Shown: positions 17,628 through 26,844, numbered from the stretch's first letter. The stretch is 54,043 bases of DNA from Planctomycetota bacterium (GCA_002683825.1 NYUD01000082.1:1-54043), one strand, 5' to 3'. Program-made: numbers and translations. The notes: generated by a model not told the origin, from the letters alone.

Positions 17628-18539
17628 CTAGCTGCCTTCGGCCCGCTCCGTTGCCTCGATGCTGCCACGCCATCCCAGGCGATCGCGCAGGCGTCGGTAG
17701 GGGTCCAGGCCGGGCATGGCAAACAGCGGGTAGGGCACGGGGTGACGCGCGATGTAGGCGCAGTCCCCCTGCTCCATGGAATGGAAGGCCTGTCCGTCGA
17801 CGGCCAGGTTCGTGAGGCCGCTGGCCGAGACGATCGAAAGCTTCAACTCATCGCGATCGGACAGGACGATGGGCCGGTTGGAAAGCCCCTGGGAGCAGAT
17901 CGGGGTCACGACCAAGGCCGGTACGCTGGGTTCCAGAACGGGGCCGCCCGCCGACAGAGAATAGGCGGTCGAACCGCTCGGCGTCGCCACGATGACCCCG
18001 TCTGCGCGGTAGTCACTCACCCATTCCTCTCCCACGAAGAGCGATGCCGTCAGCATCCCCTGGCGGGAGCCGCGCTCCAGTGCGATGTCGTTCAGGGCCA
18101 CGCGCTCGGAGCACTGCTGCCCCTCGATTCGAACCGTGAGGCGGGTGCGCAACTCCAGCGTACCGCGTCCCTCCAGCACACCCTCGAGGGTCTCCTGCCA
18201 GTGGCTGGCCGGGGTGGAAGCCAGAAAGCCCACGCGGCCCAGGTTGATCCCGAGCGTGGGCACGGGATCCTCAGCGAAGGAACGCACGGCGCTCAAGAGG
18301 GATCCGTCCCCACCGAGCACGCACACGAGGTCGGGCCGTTCGACTCCGGCGTCCTGATTGCGCTCGCGTTCGGTGCAAAACTCCCGCAGGTCCGATCGCA
18401 GTGTGACCCGTTCGAGTCGCTCCGCAAGCCACGGTTCCAATTCACCTGCCAGCTGTCGAACGGCAGGTTTTTCAAAGGAGGCCAGGATCAAGGCGCTTCG
18501 CAGTGCGCGCCCGTCCTCTGTGGACCAGGAGGTGCGCAT
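17628..18539 (-). CDS. nadK: NAD kinase
   Basis: The enzyme phosphorylates NAD to NADP in the cytoplasm. From the ATG at 18539 (MRTSWSTEDGRALRSALILASFEKP) it has 303 residues; the frame is open upstream, but that start would overlap dxs. Motifs include LVCVLGGDGSLLSAVRSF (GGDGS, the ATP/NAD site), TLGINLGRVGFLAST, the NE/D region (ERVALNDIALERG), DGVIVATPSGSTAYSLSAGGPVLEP, and VVTPICSQGLSNRPIVLSDRDEL. All match NadK. It is the last gene of the minus-strand run and starts four bases after the dxs stop, so the two are co-transcribed. Confidence 0.95.
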   Translation of the reverse strand: MRTSWSTEDGRALRSALILASFEKPAVRQLAGELEPWLAERLERVTLRSDLREFCTERERNQDAGVERPDLVCVLGGDGSLLSAVRSFAEDPVPTLGINLGRVGFLASTPASHWQETLEGVLEGRGTLELRTRLTVRIEGQQCSERVALNDIALERGSRQGMLTASLFVGEEWVSDYRADGVIVATPSGSTAYSLSAGGPVLEPSVPALVVTPICSQGLSNRPIVLSDRDELKLSIVSASGLTNLAVDGQAFHSMEQGDCAYIARHPVPYPLFAMPGLDPYRRLRDRLGWRGSIEATERAEGS

Positions 18540-18543
18540 GCGA

Positions 18544-20529
18544 TCAGACGAGGTTGGCTCGCCGCAAGGCAACAACGCTCTTCTCGACACCGGCAGCGTC
18601 CAGCCCGAGACAGGCCAGCTGCTCATCGCGGCTACTCATGTGCACGATGAAGCGATCGGGAATGCCGAGAATCTTGATCCGCGCCCGGGCGACGTTGTCC
18701 TTCGGAATGCGGCTGGCCGCTTCGAGCACGGCGGAGCCGAAGCCGCCGGCGCGCTGGTGTTCCTCCAAGGTGAAGATCTGGCGGTATTGCCGCATGTGCT
18801 GGCCCAGGAGCTCTTCATCCAGGGGTTTGGCGAAGCGGGCATCGACCACACCGATCGAGATGCCGCGCGCCCGCAGACGTTCGGCCGCGCCGAGCGCTTG
18901 ATTCACGAGGGCGCCGAAGGCCCAGATGCAAGCGTCCTCCCCATCGCACAGAACCTCGGCCGCTCCCGGGCGCATCTCGCGCCGCTCCTCGACCGGAAGG
19001 GTTTCGTCGCGGGGGGTGTTGTCGCGCGGATAACGCAGGGCGAAGGGCCCTCCCTCCGTACGCAGTCCGAGCTCCAGCAGGCGGCGCATGTCGCTCTCGT
19101 CCCGTGGAGCGGCGATGATGATACCCGGCAAGGTGCGCAGGTAGGCGATGTCGAAGACACCGTTGTGCGTCGGCCCGTCCTGGCCCACGAGCCCGGCTCG
19201 GTCCATGCAAAAGACAACGGGCAGGGATTGCAGTACGACCTCCTGAAAGACCTGGTCATAGCCGCGTTGAAGGAAGGTCGAATAGATCGTCACCACGGGA
19301 CGCAGTCCGCCCTTGGCCATCCCGGCGGCCATCGCCACGGCGTGCTGTTCGCAGATACCGGCGTCGTGGAAGCGATTCGGGAAGCGCTCTTGAAATTTAG
19401 TCAGCCCGGTGCCGGAGGGCATGGCGGCGGTGATCGCGTGTACGCGCACGTCGCGCTCCGCGATCGCGCTGAGGGCGGTCGCAAAGCTGTCCGTGTAGGA
19501 GGGGCCGGCGGGCCGCGGATCTTCAATGACCTCGAGCTTGCCGGCGTCGCGGGCCGGCTGGGTCGACTGCTCTTGCGTCTTGGAAGGCTTGGCGGCATGG
19601 ACTCGCTCGGGATGCGTCGGCGCCTGGGGATGGCCCTTGCCCTTCTCCGTCAAGGTGTGCAACAGAACCACTCCGTCCAGCTCGCGAACGCGACGCAGGG
19701 TGTCGACCAGATAGCCGACGTCATGCCCGTCCACGGGGCCCACGTAGGTCACGCCGAGCTCCTCGAAAACGTGACCCTGAACGATGCTGTGGCGGACGAC
19801 CTCGCGGATCTCTTCGAGCGTGTTTTCGACCTTCGGTCCGATGACCGGAATCGACTGGAGCAATCCGTGGATCTCCTGCTGCGCCCGTTGTACGACGCGG
19901 GCGGATCGGATGCGTGTCAGGTAGCGCGCCAGGGCGCCCACGGACTTCGAGATCGACCACTCGTTGTCGTTCAGCACGACGAGCATGCGCTCGCCGGAAG
20001 CGCCGGCGTGGTTGAGTGCTTCGAAGGCGACCCCCGCCCCGAGGCTGGCGTCACCGATCACGCTGACCACGTTCGGGCGCAGTTTTTCGTGGGCGGAAGC
20101 GATCGCCAACCCCAGACCCAGGCTGACCGAGGTTCCCGCGTGTCCGGTGTGGAAGAGGTCGTACTCGGATTCGCCGGGGTGGGTGAAGCCGCACAGGCCA
20201 TCGGTCTGGCGCAGGGTCAGAAAACGCGAACGCCGGCCGGTCAGAATCTTGTGGACGTAGCCCTGGTGGCTGACATCCCAGACACAGCGGTCACGCCTGA
20301 AGTCGTAGACGTAGTGCAGGGCACAGGCCAGCTCGACCACCCCCAGGTTGCTGCCCAGGTGCCCGCCGGTTTTCTGGACCGATTCCAGGAGGAAGCTGCG
20401 GATCTCGTCACAGAGCCGCGGAAGATCCGTTTCCTGGAGGCGTTTGAGGTCCAGGGGCGAGTGGACCCCCTCGAGCAATCGCTCCCCCACGAGGTCGTCG
20501 GGGAGTTCTATGGCGCTACCGTGTTCCAT
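18544..20529 (-). CDS. dxs: 1-deoxy-D-xylulose-5-phosphate synthase
   Basis: Dxs condenses pyruvate and glyceraldehyde-3-phosphate to DXP, the first step of the MEP isoprenoid pathway, using thiamine diphosphate. The 661-residue protein is slightly longer than usual. Signatures are GGHLGSNLGVVELACALHYVYDF, WDVSHQGYVHKILTGR, VIGDASLGAGVAFEALNHAG with the ThDP motif, and HAITAAMPSGTGL in the transketolase-like domain. EQHAVAMAAGMAKGGLRPVVTIYSTFLQRGYDQ and FCMDRAGLVGQDGPTHNG follow. It lies 29 bases downstream of ispA and four bases upstream of nadK, so precursor supply and prenyl chain elongation are co-encoded. Confidence 0.97.
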   Translation of the reverse strand: MEHGSAIELPDDLVGERLLEGVHSPLDLKRLQETDLPRLCDEIRSFLLESVQKTGGHLGSNLGVVELACALHYVYDFRRDRCVWDVSHQGYVHKILTGRRSRFLTLRQTDGLCGFTHPGESEYDLFHTGHAGTSVSLGLGLAIASAHEKLRPNVVSVIGDASLGAGVAFEALNHAGASGERMLVVLNDNEWSISKSVGALARYLTRIRSARVVQRAQQEIHGLLQSIPVIGPKVENTLEEIREVVRHSIVQGHVFEELGVTYVGPVDGHDVGYLVDTLRRVRELDGVVLLHTLTEKGKGHPQAPTHPERVHAAKPSKTQEQSTQPARDAGKLEVIEDPRPAGPSYTDSFATALSAIAERDVRVHAITAAMPSGTGLTKFQERFPNRFHDAGICEQHAVAMAAGMAKGGLRPVVTIYSTFLQRGYDQVFQEVVLQSLPVVFCMDRAGLVGQDGPTHNGVFDIAYLRTLPGIIIAAPRDESDMRRLLELGLRTEGGPFALRYPRDNTPRDETLPVEERREMRPGAAEVLCDGEDACIWAFGALVNQALGAAERLRARGISIGVVDARFAKPLDEELLGQHMRQYRQIFTLEEHQRAGGFGSAVLEAASRIPKDNVARARIKILGIPDRFIVHMSSRDEQLACLGLDAAGVEKSVVALRRANLV

Positions 20530-20558
20530 GGTCCAGGGCTGAGGGTAATCTCACCGGC

Positions 20559-21446
20559 TCAGTTCCGGCGGGAAAGCACGAATTCCACGAAAAATCCGGC
20601 CAGGTGATCCGGCCCCCAGCCGAGCGCTTTCAAGGATTCGCGCGCCGCCTCGCCGAAATCCCTCGCCTTGGCTCGCGCCTTTTCCAGTCCGAGTGCGGCC
20701 ACGAAGGTCGGACGGGAAAGGGTCCGGTCCTTGCCCGGCGTCTTGCCCAGGGTGCCCACGTCCCCGGTCACGTCCAGGAGGTCGTCGGTCGCCTGAAAGG
20801 CGCGTCCGAGATCCTGGCCGTATTGCCCTGCCAGGCGACACGTTCTCGCGCCTGCGCCGGCGGCCATGGCTCCCATCTCGCAGGCGGCGGCGAAGAGCGC
20901 CCCCGTCTTGCGGTCGTGCATGTCGCCGAGTTCTTCGGGATCCGTGGACTCCAGGGAGAGGTCCAGGGTTTGCCCGCCGACCATACCTCGCGACCCCGCC
21001 GCCCGGGCCAGACAGCCCATCGATTCGGTGGCTCGGGGGAGTGATGGGTGGCACAGGACCTCGAAGGCGAGGGTCAAGAGCGCATCCCCGGTCAAGACCG
21101 CGGTGGCCTCGTCGAAGGCCACGTGCAGCGTGGCCCGGCCACGCCGCAGCTCGTCATCGTCCATGCAGGGCAGGTCATCGTGGACGAGACTGTAGGTATG
21201 GACGAGCTCGAGCGCGGCTGCGGGGCGCAGGGCGTCCGCCTGAGCCCCTCCCATGGAGGTGCAGATCAGCCGACACAGGGCCGGACGCAGGCGTTTCCCA
21301 CCTCCGAAGAGGGCATAGCGCATGGCCCGGTGGATGTGCGCGGGGTGCTCCTCTTCCCCCGGGAGCAGGAGCTCCAGTCCCTCCTCGATCCAGGCCCGGC
21401 TCTCCCCCAACCAGCGCTCGAGGGAGGTTCGCTCTTCGAGATTCAT
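20559..21446 (-). CDS. ispA: Polyprenyl (farnesyl/geranylgeranyl) diphosphate synthase
   Basis: This 295-residue protein carries both aspartate-rich motifs of trans-prenyltransferases: DDLPCMDDDELRRG (about 90-103) and ATDDLLDVTGDVGTLGKTPGKD. FGGGKRLRPALCRL near residue 48 binds diphosphate, and the LVHTYSLVHDDLPCMD context is that of IspA-type farnesyl diphosphate synthases. It joins IPP and DMAPP into C15 (possibly C20) chains. Its ATG overlaps the xseB stop by four bases. The xseB-ispA-dxs order is a common bacterial arrangement. Chain length cannot be read reliably from sequence alone. Confidence 0.93.
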   Translation of the reverse strand: MNLEERTSLERWLGESRAWIEEGLELLLPGEEEHPAHIHRAMRYALFGGGKRLRPALCRLICTSMGGAQADALRPAAALELVHTYSLVHDDLPCMDDDELRRGRATLHVAFDEATAVLTGDALLTLAFEVLCHPSLPRATESMGCLARAAGSRGMVGGQTLDLSLESTDPEELGDMHDRKTGALFAAACEMGAMAAGAGARTCRLAGQYGQDLGRAFQATDDLLDVTGDVGTLGKTPGKDRTLSRPTFVAALGLEKARAKARDFGEAARESLKALGWGPDHLAGFFVEFVLSRRN

Positions 21447-21703
21447 TCTCCCCGTGCTTCGGTGACGTCCGGATCCGCCTCGAAAGGGCGCAGGGCCACT
21501 TCGGCGTCGGCGGAGAGCTCTTCCACACGCTGGCGGTAGCGCTCCAGGGTTCCGTGGCAGGTCTTCAGGAGTTCGATGCCCTCCTGGTAGAGCTCGATGG
21601 CCGGCTCGAGTTCCAGCCCTCCCTGTTCGAGCTCGCCCACCAGTCCCTCCAGGCGGGACAGTCGCTCGTCGAATCCGGCGCTCTTCTCGGTGGTGTCGCT
21701 CAT
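21443..21703 (-). CDS. xseB: Exodeoxyribonuclease VII small subunit
   Basis: This 86-residue protein has the XseB pattern GFDERLSRLEGLVGELEQGGLELEPAIELYQEGIELLKTCHGTLERYRQRVEEL, a helical hairpin that binds the large subunit XseA. The complex degrades single-stranded DNA in mismatch repair and recombination. The large subunit gene is not in this window. The gene sits between the ribokinase-like gene (26 bases) and ispA (four-base overlap), matching the frequent xseB-ispA-dxs operon. Confidence 0.92.
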   Translation of the reverse strand: MSDTTEKSAGFDERLSRLEGLVGELEQGGLELEPAIELYQEGIELLKTCHGTLERYRQRVEELSADAEVALRPFEADPDVTEARGE

Positions 21704-21729
21704 GGGCCGAGTCTAGATCAAAGTGGAGC

Positions 21730-22662
21730 TCAGGTCGTCGCCTGCTTGCGAGGCTTTACGAGGGCGTCCACCTCGTCGCGCGTCGGGAGCGAGGGGATCG
21801 CCCCGGCCGTGCCGGCCGCCAGGGATCCCGCCCCGCAGGCGTAGCGCACGGCATCCATCAGGCGTGCCCCTTCGGAGCGCAGGACGGCCAGGGCGCCGAC
21901 AAACGCATCTCCCGCGGCCGTACTGTCGACGCACTCCACCTCGAAGGCCTCGAAGCTCTCCATCTCCTGTCCGTTGAAGTGGATCGCGCCTTCGGAAGCC
22001 AGGGTGATCACCACGCGATCGGGTCCGTAGCTCGCAAGCCGTCGCGCCAGGCCCGTGGGCGCGACCTCGCCCTCGTCATCGCCGACCAGGCGACGAGCCT
22101 CCGCGCAGTTCACGACGAGCAGGTCCACACGCTTCAACAGCTCGAGGTCGAGCCCGACCGCTGGAGCTGCATTGAACACCACCGCGGTGTTGGAGTTCTT
22201 GGCGATCTCCATGGCTCGCAGGTTGGTCTCGACGGGAATCTCCGCCTGTACGATCAGAACATCGGCCTCGGCGATCGCGCCCGAGGCCTGGTCGAGGTCG
22301 TCAGGCATGAGGTGGGCGTTGGCGCCGGGTGCAACGACGATGGAGTGCTCGCCCCCGGGAACGACCGTCACCACCGCGACTCCGGTGGCGTGCTTCTCGT
22401 CGGTACGCACGTGCTGGATGTCGACGCCCTCGACCGTCAAGACGCCGCGCATGGCCGCACCCCAGCTGTCGTCCCCCAGACAACCGACCATGCGCACCTG
22501 TGCGCCCATGCGTCCGGCCGCCACCGCCTGACTGGCGCCCTTGCCTCCGGGGTAGCGCTCGAATTCCCCCCCCATCAGGATTTCCCCGCATTCGGGAAAG
22601 CGCGGGGCGCGTACGACGAGATCCATGTGGATCGAACCGACGCAACAGATCCTGCAACTCAT
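21730..22662 (-). CDS. rbsK: Ribokinase-family (PfkB) sugar kinase
   Basis: From the ATG at 22662 (MSCRICCVGSIHMDLVVRAPRFPECGE) the product has 310 residues. The track to an earlier start adds residues without family similarity. PfkB signatures are present: YPGGKGASQAVAAGRMGAQVRMVGCLGDD near the N-terminus, and CVDSTAAGDAFVGALAVL near the C-terminus with the catalytic Asp and anion hole. The pattern is closest to ribokinase, which phosphorylates D-ribose, but related sugar or nucleoside kinases share these motifs. No ribose transporter is adjacent. It is separated from the ABC ATPase by 124 bases and from xseB by 26 bases. Confidence 0.85.
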   Translation of the reverse strand: MSCRICCVGSIHMDLVVRAPRFPECGEILMGGEFERYPGGKGASQAVAAGRMGAQVRMVGCLGDDSWGAAMRGVLTVEGVDIQHVRTDEKHATGVAVVTVVPGGEHSIVVAPGANAHLMPDDLDQASGAIAEADVLIVQAEIPVETNLRAMEIAKNSNTAVVFNAAPAVGLDLELLKRVDLLVVNCAEARRLVGDDEGEVAPTGLARRLASYGPDRVVITLASEGAIHFNGQEMESFEAFEVECVDSTAAGDAFVGALAVLRSEGARLMDAVRYACGAGSLAAGTAGAIPSLPTRDEVDALVKPRKQATT

Positions 22663-22786
22663 GGGGGTCCCGTCCGGCGGGTGCGCACGGCGTGAGGAGG
22701 CGAGATGCTCCGGGCGCAGCGGTCCCAGGACCCCCGGCATGGAGCGCGAAGATCGAAATGTTAGCGCTTACGCCGCTCCGTCTCCA

Positions 22787-23596
22787 TCAACCCGGCGCGT
22801 CGACCGGCCAGGGAACCACCAGGACCCGCTCGCCGAGGCGCTGAAAATGGAGATCGGGGCCGTAGATCGGTCCCAGGACCTCGGGACGCAGAATCTCGCC
22901 AGGCGCCCCGAGGGCACGCACGCGACCCTCTTGCAGAAGCAGAATGCGATCGGCGAAGTGGCCGGCGAGGTTCAGGTCGTGGGTCGCCACCAGGGCCGAG
23001 CGACCGCCGTCCCGCGCGCTGGCGATGAGCCGGAACACCTGGACCTGATGGGCCGGGTCCAGCATGGCGGTGGGTTCGTCGAAGAGCAGAACCGAGGCGC
23101 GCTGGAAAAGGGCCCGGGCGACGAGCACCCGCTGACACTGGCCTCCGGAGAGCTCGACCAGCCGGCGCTCTTTGAGTTCCGCGGCATCGGTTTCGGCCAG
23201 AGCCTCTTCGACGCGCTCGAGCTCCTGGTGGGATACGCCACCGAGGGCGCGTTCCAGAAAACTCGACCGGGCGTAACGTCCCCCGAGCACGAAACTCAAG
23301 ACCGTGCTTTGCCCCAAGGCCTCCAAACGCTGCGGCACGGAGGCCAGAAGCCTGGCACGTTCCCGCTTGGAAAGTGAAGCGAGGGGGATTCCATCGATGC
23401 GAACCTCCCCTTCGGTCGGTTCCAAAAGTCCGCTGGCCAGCTTCAAGACGGTGCTCTTGCCCGAACCGTTGGGGCCACACAAACAGACGATTTCACCGGA
23501 CCGAAGGCTCACATCGAATCCGTCGACGGCGCGGACCCCCTTCGGGTAATCGAAGACGAGCCGGCGCAGCTCGAGTTTGGGATCGGCTTTTTCCAT
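22787..23596 (-). CDS. FecE/BtuD-type ABC transporter ATPase
   Basis: The likely start is the ATG at 23596, overlapping the permease stop as ATGA, giving 269 residues (MEKADPKLELRRLVFDYPKGVRAV). It has Walker A CGPNGSGKST, Q-loop SVPQRLEALGQSTVLSFVLGGRY, signature LSGGQCQRVLVARALFQ, Walker B VLLFDEPTAMLD and the H-loop VATHDLNLA. These are typical of ATPases for iron-siderophore, haem or cobalamin uptake. Signature residue Cys in SGGQCQR (usually Glu or Arg) is unusual but does not affect the core. It works with the FecCD-type permease upstream; no substrate-binding protein gene lies nearby. Confidence 0.92.
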   Translation of the reverse strand: MEKADPKLELRRLVFDYPKGVRAVDGFDVSLRSGEIVCLCGPNGSGKSTVLKLASGLLEPTEGEVRIDGIPLASLSKRERARLLASVPQRLEALGQSTVLSFVLGGRYARSSFLERALGGVSHQELERVEEALAETDAAELKERRLVELSGGQCQRVLVARALFQRASVLLFDEPTAMLDPAHQVQVFRLIASARDGGRSALVATHDLNLAGHFADRILLLQEGRVRALGAPGEILRPEVLGPIYGPDLHFQRLGERVLVVPWPVDAPG

Positions 23597-24693
23597 CACC
23601 ACATGCGCAACGCGTGTCGTTCGCGCATCAAGAGATAGAGAAAGAACGGCCCCCCGATCAGCGACATGAGAACCCCCGGGCGAATCTCGACCTCGCTCAA
23701 CCAGACCCGTTGCATCACGTCGCAGCCGAGCAGCAACAACGCCCCTGCCAGTGCGGAGAGGGGCAGCACGCGTCGGTGCGTGGTGCCGAACAACATGCGC
23801 ACGAGGTGGGGTATCACCAGACCGACGAAGGCGATCTGGCCCGCGACGGACACCGCCGCGGAGATGGCCAGGGCGGCGGCGACCAGCACCCCCAGCTTGA
23901 CGCGCTGGACCTCGACCCCCAGGGCCTGGGCATCCTCTTCTCCCCCGCCGAACAGATCGAGCTCGCTGGAGACGAAGGGAATCCACAAGGCCGCGACGGC
24001 GAAGCCGGCCCAGACCATGACGACCTGCCAATCGGAACGATCCTCCAGGGTCCCGAAGGTCCAGGACAGAATGGCGCGCGAGACCTCCAGGTCACGCAGG
24101 GTCAAGGACTGCAGGGCCGCCAGAAAGCCGGCGATCAGGGTGTTGATCGCGATCCCTGCCAAGAGCAGCGTCGTGACCGACAGCCGCCCGCTCCTCGTTG
24201 CGATCCAGAGCACGAGGACGGACACCCCCAGGGCTCCCGCAAAGGCCGAAACCGTCACGAGAAAGGGCGAGAGGGCGCCGGCCTTCGCCAGCAGGACGCC
24301 GGGCCCGAAGCCTCCGATCGAGGCGATCGCGAGGGAGGCTCCGAACACCGACCCGGCGGTCACTCCGATCACCGCCGGCGAGGCCAGGCCGTTCCTGAAG
24401 AGCCCCTGCAAATAGGCGCCGGCGAGGGCCAGGCAGGCCCCCGCGCCGGAGGCGGTCAGGGCGCGCCACAGGCGCCAGCGATAGACGGTTTGCTCGGTTC
24501 CCTCCAGGGGATCAGCGAGGCCGAAAAGCGCACCCAGGCCGCGCAGGGAGGTGGAGAGGGAATAGGGCTCGCCCGTGCCGTAGCACGGTGACAGCACGGT
24601 GAGAAAGACCAGCAGCGCTCCCAGAGCGATCCCTTCGAAAAGGACTCGTCGGGATCGAGCCGGTCGCTCGGCGGGTGCGCTCAGGCGTCCCAC
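23596..24693 (-). CDS. FecCD/BtuC-type ABC transporter permease
   Basis: About ten membrane helices are visible in 365 residues. WRLWRALTASGAGACLALAGAYLQGLFRNGLASPAVIGVTAGSVFGASLA is the classic FecCD region, and GQIAFVGLVIPHLVRMLFGTTHRRVLPLSALAGALLLLGCDVMQR is the coupling-helix region. I place the start at the GTG at 24693, which overlaps the OsmC gene by 13 bases; a longer version runs further into it. The family imports iron-siderophores, haem or vitamin B12. With the ATPase it forms an incomplete importer, lacking a periplasmic binding protein in this window. It follows the OsmC gene directly and may be in the same transcript. Confidence 0.88.
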   Translation of the reverse strand: MGRLSAPAERPARSRRVLFEGIALGALLVFLTVLSPCYGTGEPYSLSTSLRGLGALFGLADPLEGTEQTVYRWRLWRALTASGAGACLALAGAYLQGLFRNGLASPAVIGVTAGSVFGASLAIASIGGFGPGVLLAKAGALSPFLVTVSAFAGALGVSVLVLWIATRSGRLSVTTLLLAGIAINTLIAGFLAALQSLTLRDLEVSRAILSWTFGTLEDRSDWQVVMVWAGFAVAALWIPFVSSELDLFGGGEEDAQALGVEVQRVKLGVLVAAALAISAAVSVAGQIAFVGLVIPHLVRMLFGTTHRRVLPLSALAGALLLLGCDVMQRVWLSEVEIRPGVLMSLIGGPFFLYLLMRERHALRMW

Positions 24694-25091
24694 CGGAATT
24701 CGACGCTCACTTCTACGCTCGAAGCCAGGCTGGCCTTGACCGGACACCCCAGCCCGGCCCTTTCCAACAGCTTGCGCGAGGCTTCGTCGAGCTTCCCGGG
24801 CACGTGAATCGCGACCCGCAATTCGCCGATCCTGCGCACGGGATGGGCGACCATGGTCTTCTCGACCGACGCCCTCGCTCCCCTCATATCGAGCCCGTGC
24901 CGTTCGGCCGCGATCCCCATGATCGTGAGGATGCAGGTCCCCAGGGCCGTGCCGACCAGGTCGGTCGGCGAGAAGGCTTCACCCTTGCCCTTGTTGTCGA
25001 CGGGGGCGTCGGTGTTCATCACGTCCCCCGATGGACCGTGGGTGGCGCGGCAATGGAGCTCTCCTTCGTAAACGATGTCGACCAGGACCAT
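24681..25091 (-). CDS. OsmC/Ohr-family protein
   Basis: The 136-residue protein starts at the ATG at 25091 (MVLVDIVYEGELHCRATHGPSG), with GGAGAGG a few bases upstream. The frame is open further but this start has the best ribosome site. OsmC features are the FSPTDLVGTALGTCILTIMGIAAERHGLDM block with the first redox Cys, and ERAGLGCPVKASL with the second Cys. The family reduces organic hydroperoxides through this cysteine pair, or acts as a stress protein. It lies between the amidohydrolase and the FecCD permease in the same orientation. Confidence 0.9.
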   Translation of the reverse strand: MVLVDIVYEGELHCRATHGPSGDVMNTDAPVDNKGKGEAFSPTDLVGTALGTCILTIMGIAAERHGLDMRGARASVEKTMVAHPVRRIGELRVAIHVPGKLDEASRKLLERAGLGCPVKASLASSVEVSVEFRWDA

Positions 25092-25134
25092 GGGGACCTC
25101 TCCTCTCTGGAGCATGGGGGTGAGAAAGCCGGGG

Positions 25135-26844
25135 CTAGTTCGGCGAAGCCCGCTCAAACGCGACCTCGCCGTCGATGACCGTCATCAAGACGCTCGCTTC
25201 CAGGAGATCTCCGGGGTCGCACAGAATGGGGTCGACGCTCAAGACGGTCAGGTCTGCGAAGTAGCCGACGGCGAGTCTCCCGCGCCCCTGCTCTTCGTGG
25301 GCGGCGAAGGCGGGACCGCGGGTGAAGGCGGCCAGGGCTTCGACCCCCGACAGGGTTTGATCCGCGAGCCACCCCCCGCTCGGTCGTCCTTCCCTGTCCA
25401 TGCGTGTCCGCGCCGCGTACAGCCCCGCCAGAGGGTCGGGGCTCTCGACCGGGAAGTCGCTGCCGAAGGCGAGTGTCCCGGGGTCGGCGACCATCCGTCG
25501 CCAGGCGTAGGCCCCCTTCAAGCGTTCCGGTCCCAGGCGAGCTTCGGCCCAGCGCATGTCGCTGGTCGCGTGGGTCGGTTGCATGGAGGCCACTACCCCG
25601 AGCCTCCCGAAACGACTCCAGTCGCCGGGTGCGACGACCTGAGCGTGTTCGATGCGGGGCCGGAAATCCGCGAAGTCGGACTCCGATCGGCTCAGCTCGG
25701 CGTAGGCATCCAGGAGCATGCGGTTGGCCCGGTCGCCGATGGCGTGGGTGGCGGGTTGCAGGCCCGCACGGGAGAGGGTGCGCAGTCGGGAGACGAAGGC
25801 TGCGTACTGCAGGCGCAGCAATCCGCGCTCGCCCGGGGCGTCGGTATAGTCCTCGAGCAGGGCGGCGCCGCGGGAACCCAGAGCTCCGTCGAGCATCAGC
25901 TTGGCCCCGACGATGCGCAGGCGGCTTTCGGGCGAAGCGTCCTCGGGCCGCGGGTAACGGGCCAGGGTTTCTGCATCCAGGCCCGCGTTGCCCCACAGGT
26001 AGGCCACCACGCGCAGGTCCAGACGGCCCTTCTCGTCGAGCTCTTCGAGGATCTCTGCGGTCGCGGGATCGATGCCCATGTCGTGCACGCACACCAGTCC
26101 CAGTTCCAGAAGGGCTTCCTGGGCACGCAGTATGCGGCGGCGAATCGCCGTGCGGTCCGCCGCGGGCACGTGTCGGCCGACCCGTCCGATGGCGGTATCG
26201 ATCAGAAGCCCCGTCGGTACGCCCCGTCCGTCCACCTCGATCCGGCCGCCTTCGATCTCGGGCAGCGGGCCCGCGAACAACAGTCCGGCGATCTCGAGCG
26301 CTCTCGCGTTCGCCAGGGCCGCGTGACCGTCCACGCGTCGGATGAGCACGGGGTGATCCGGTACCGCCTTGCTGAGAGCCTCGTGGTGGGGAAAGTCGGC
26401 TACCTCCCACAACGATTGATCCCACCCACGGCCGGTGATCCAGGTGCCCGGCGCGTGGCGTTGCGCTTCCTCCCGAACGCGTTCGATCACCTCCTCGTAG
26501 CTCGCCGCGCCCTGCAAGGAGACGCTCTCGAGCGCCTCACCGAGACCGGCGATGTGGCCGTGGGCGTCCGTCAGCCCGGGCACCGCCACCCCGCCGCGAA
26601 GATCGACGGTCCGGTATCCTTGCCGGAGGCCCTTGCGCAGCTCGCGCTCGCTTCCGGCGCCGACGACGCGCTTGCCCCGAACCACCAGGGCCTCGACCGG
26701 CGGTTCGGCCGGATCGAGGTAGATCGTCCCGTTGTAGTAGAGGGTGGCACGCTCCCCCGGAAAGAGCGCCAGGCCGCCGAGCGTTTGACACGCGCAAAGG
26801 CAGAGAGCGAAAAAGACAGGGCCGAACGCTACGAAAACCCGCAT
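25135..26844 (-). CDS. YtcJ-like amidohydrolase, putative lipoprotein
   Basis: The ATG at 26844 gives 569 residues starting MRVFVAFGPVFFALCLCACQTLGG, with a lipoprotein-type signal ending LCAC. The enzyme would therefore be exported and anchored. The amidohydrolase-3 (YtcJ) pattern includes VVGAGSERELRK, GVAVPGLTDAHGHIAGLGEAL (the HxH metal motif), GWDQSLW, VDGHAALANARALEIAGL, VCVHDMGI, IEHAQVV and FGSDFPVESPDPLAGLYAARTR near the end. This family hydrolyses amides or related bonds of unknown natural substrates. Metal ligands are visible and the protein looks complete. It is divergent from the short-chain dehydrogenase gene (62 bases apart). Confidence 0.88.
   Translation of the reverse strand: MRVFVAFGPVFFALCLCACQTLGGLALFPGERATLYYNGTIYLDPAEPPVEALVVRGKRVVGAGSERELRKGLRQGYRTVDLRGGVAVPGLTDAHGHIAGLGEALESVSLQGAASYEEVIERVREEAQRHAPGTWITGRGWDQSLWEVADFPHHEALSKAVPDHPVLIRRVDGHAALANARALEIAGLLFAGPLPEIEGGRIEVDGRGVPTGLLIDTAIGRVGRHVPAADRTAIRRRILRAQEALLELGLVCVHDMGIDPATAEILEELDEKGRLDLRVVAYLWGNAGLDAETLARYPRPEDASPESRLRIVGAKLMLDGALGSRGAALLEDYTDAPGERGLLRLQYAAFVSRLRTLSRAGLQPATHAIGDRANRMLLDAYAELSRSESDFADFRPRIEHAQVVAPGDWSRFGRLGVVASMQPTHATSDMRWAEARLGPERLKGAYAWRRMVADPGTLAFGSDFPVESPDPLAGLYAARTRMDREGRPSGGWLADQTLSGVEALAAFTRGPAFAAHEEQGRGRLAVGYFADLTVLSVDPILCDPGDLLEASVLMTVIDGEVAFERASPN

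Noticed and set aside
18358..20607. 749-codon plus-strand open frame
   Set aside because: It lies opposite dxs, has no recognisable domain and is a typical shadow frame in GC-rich DNA.
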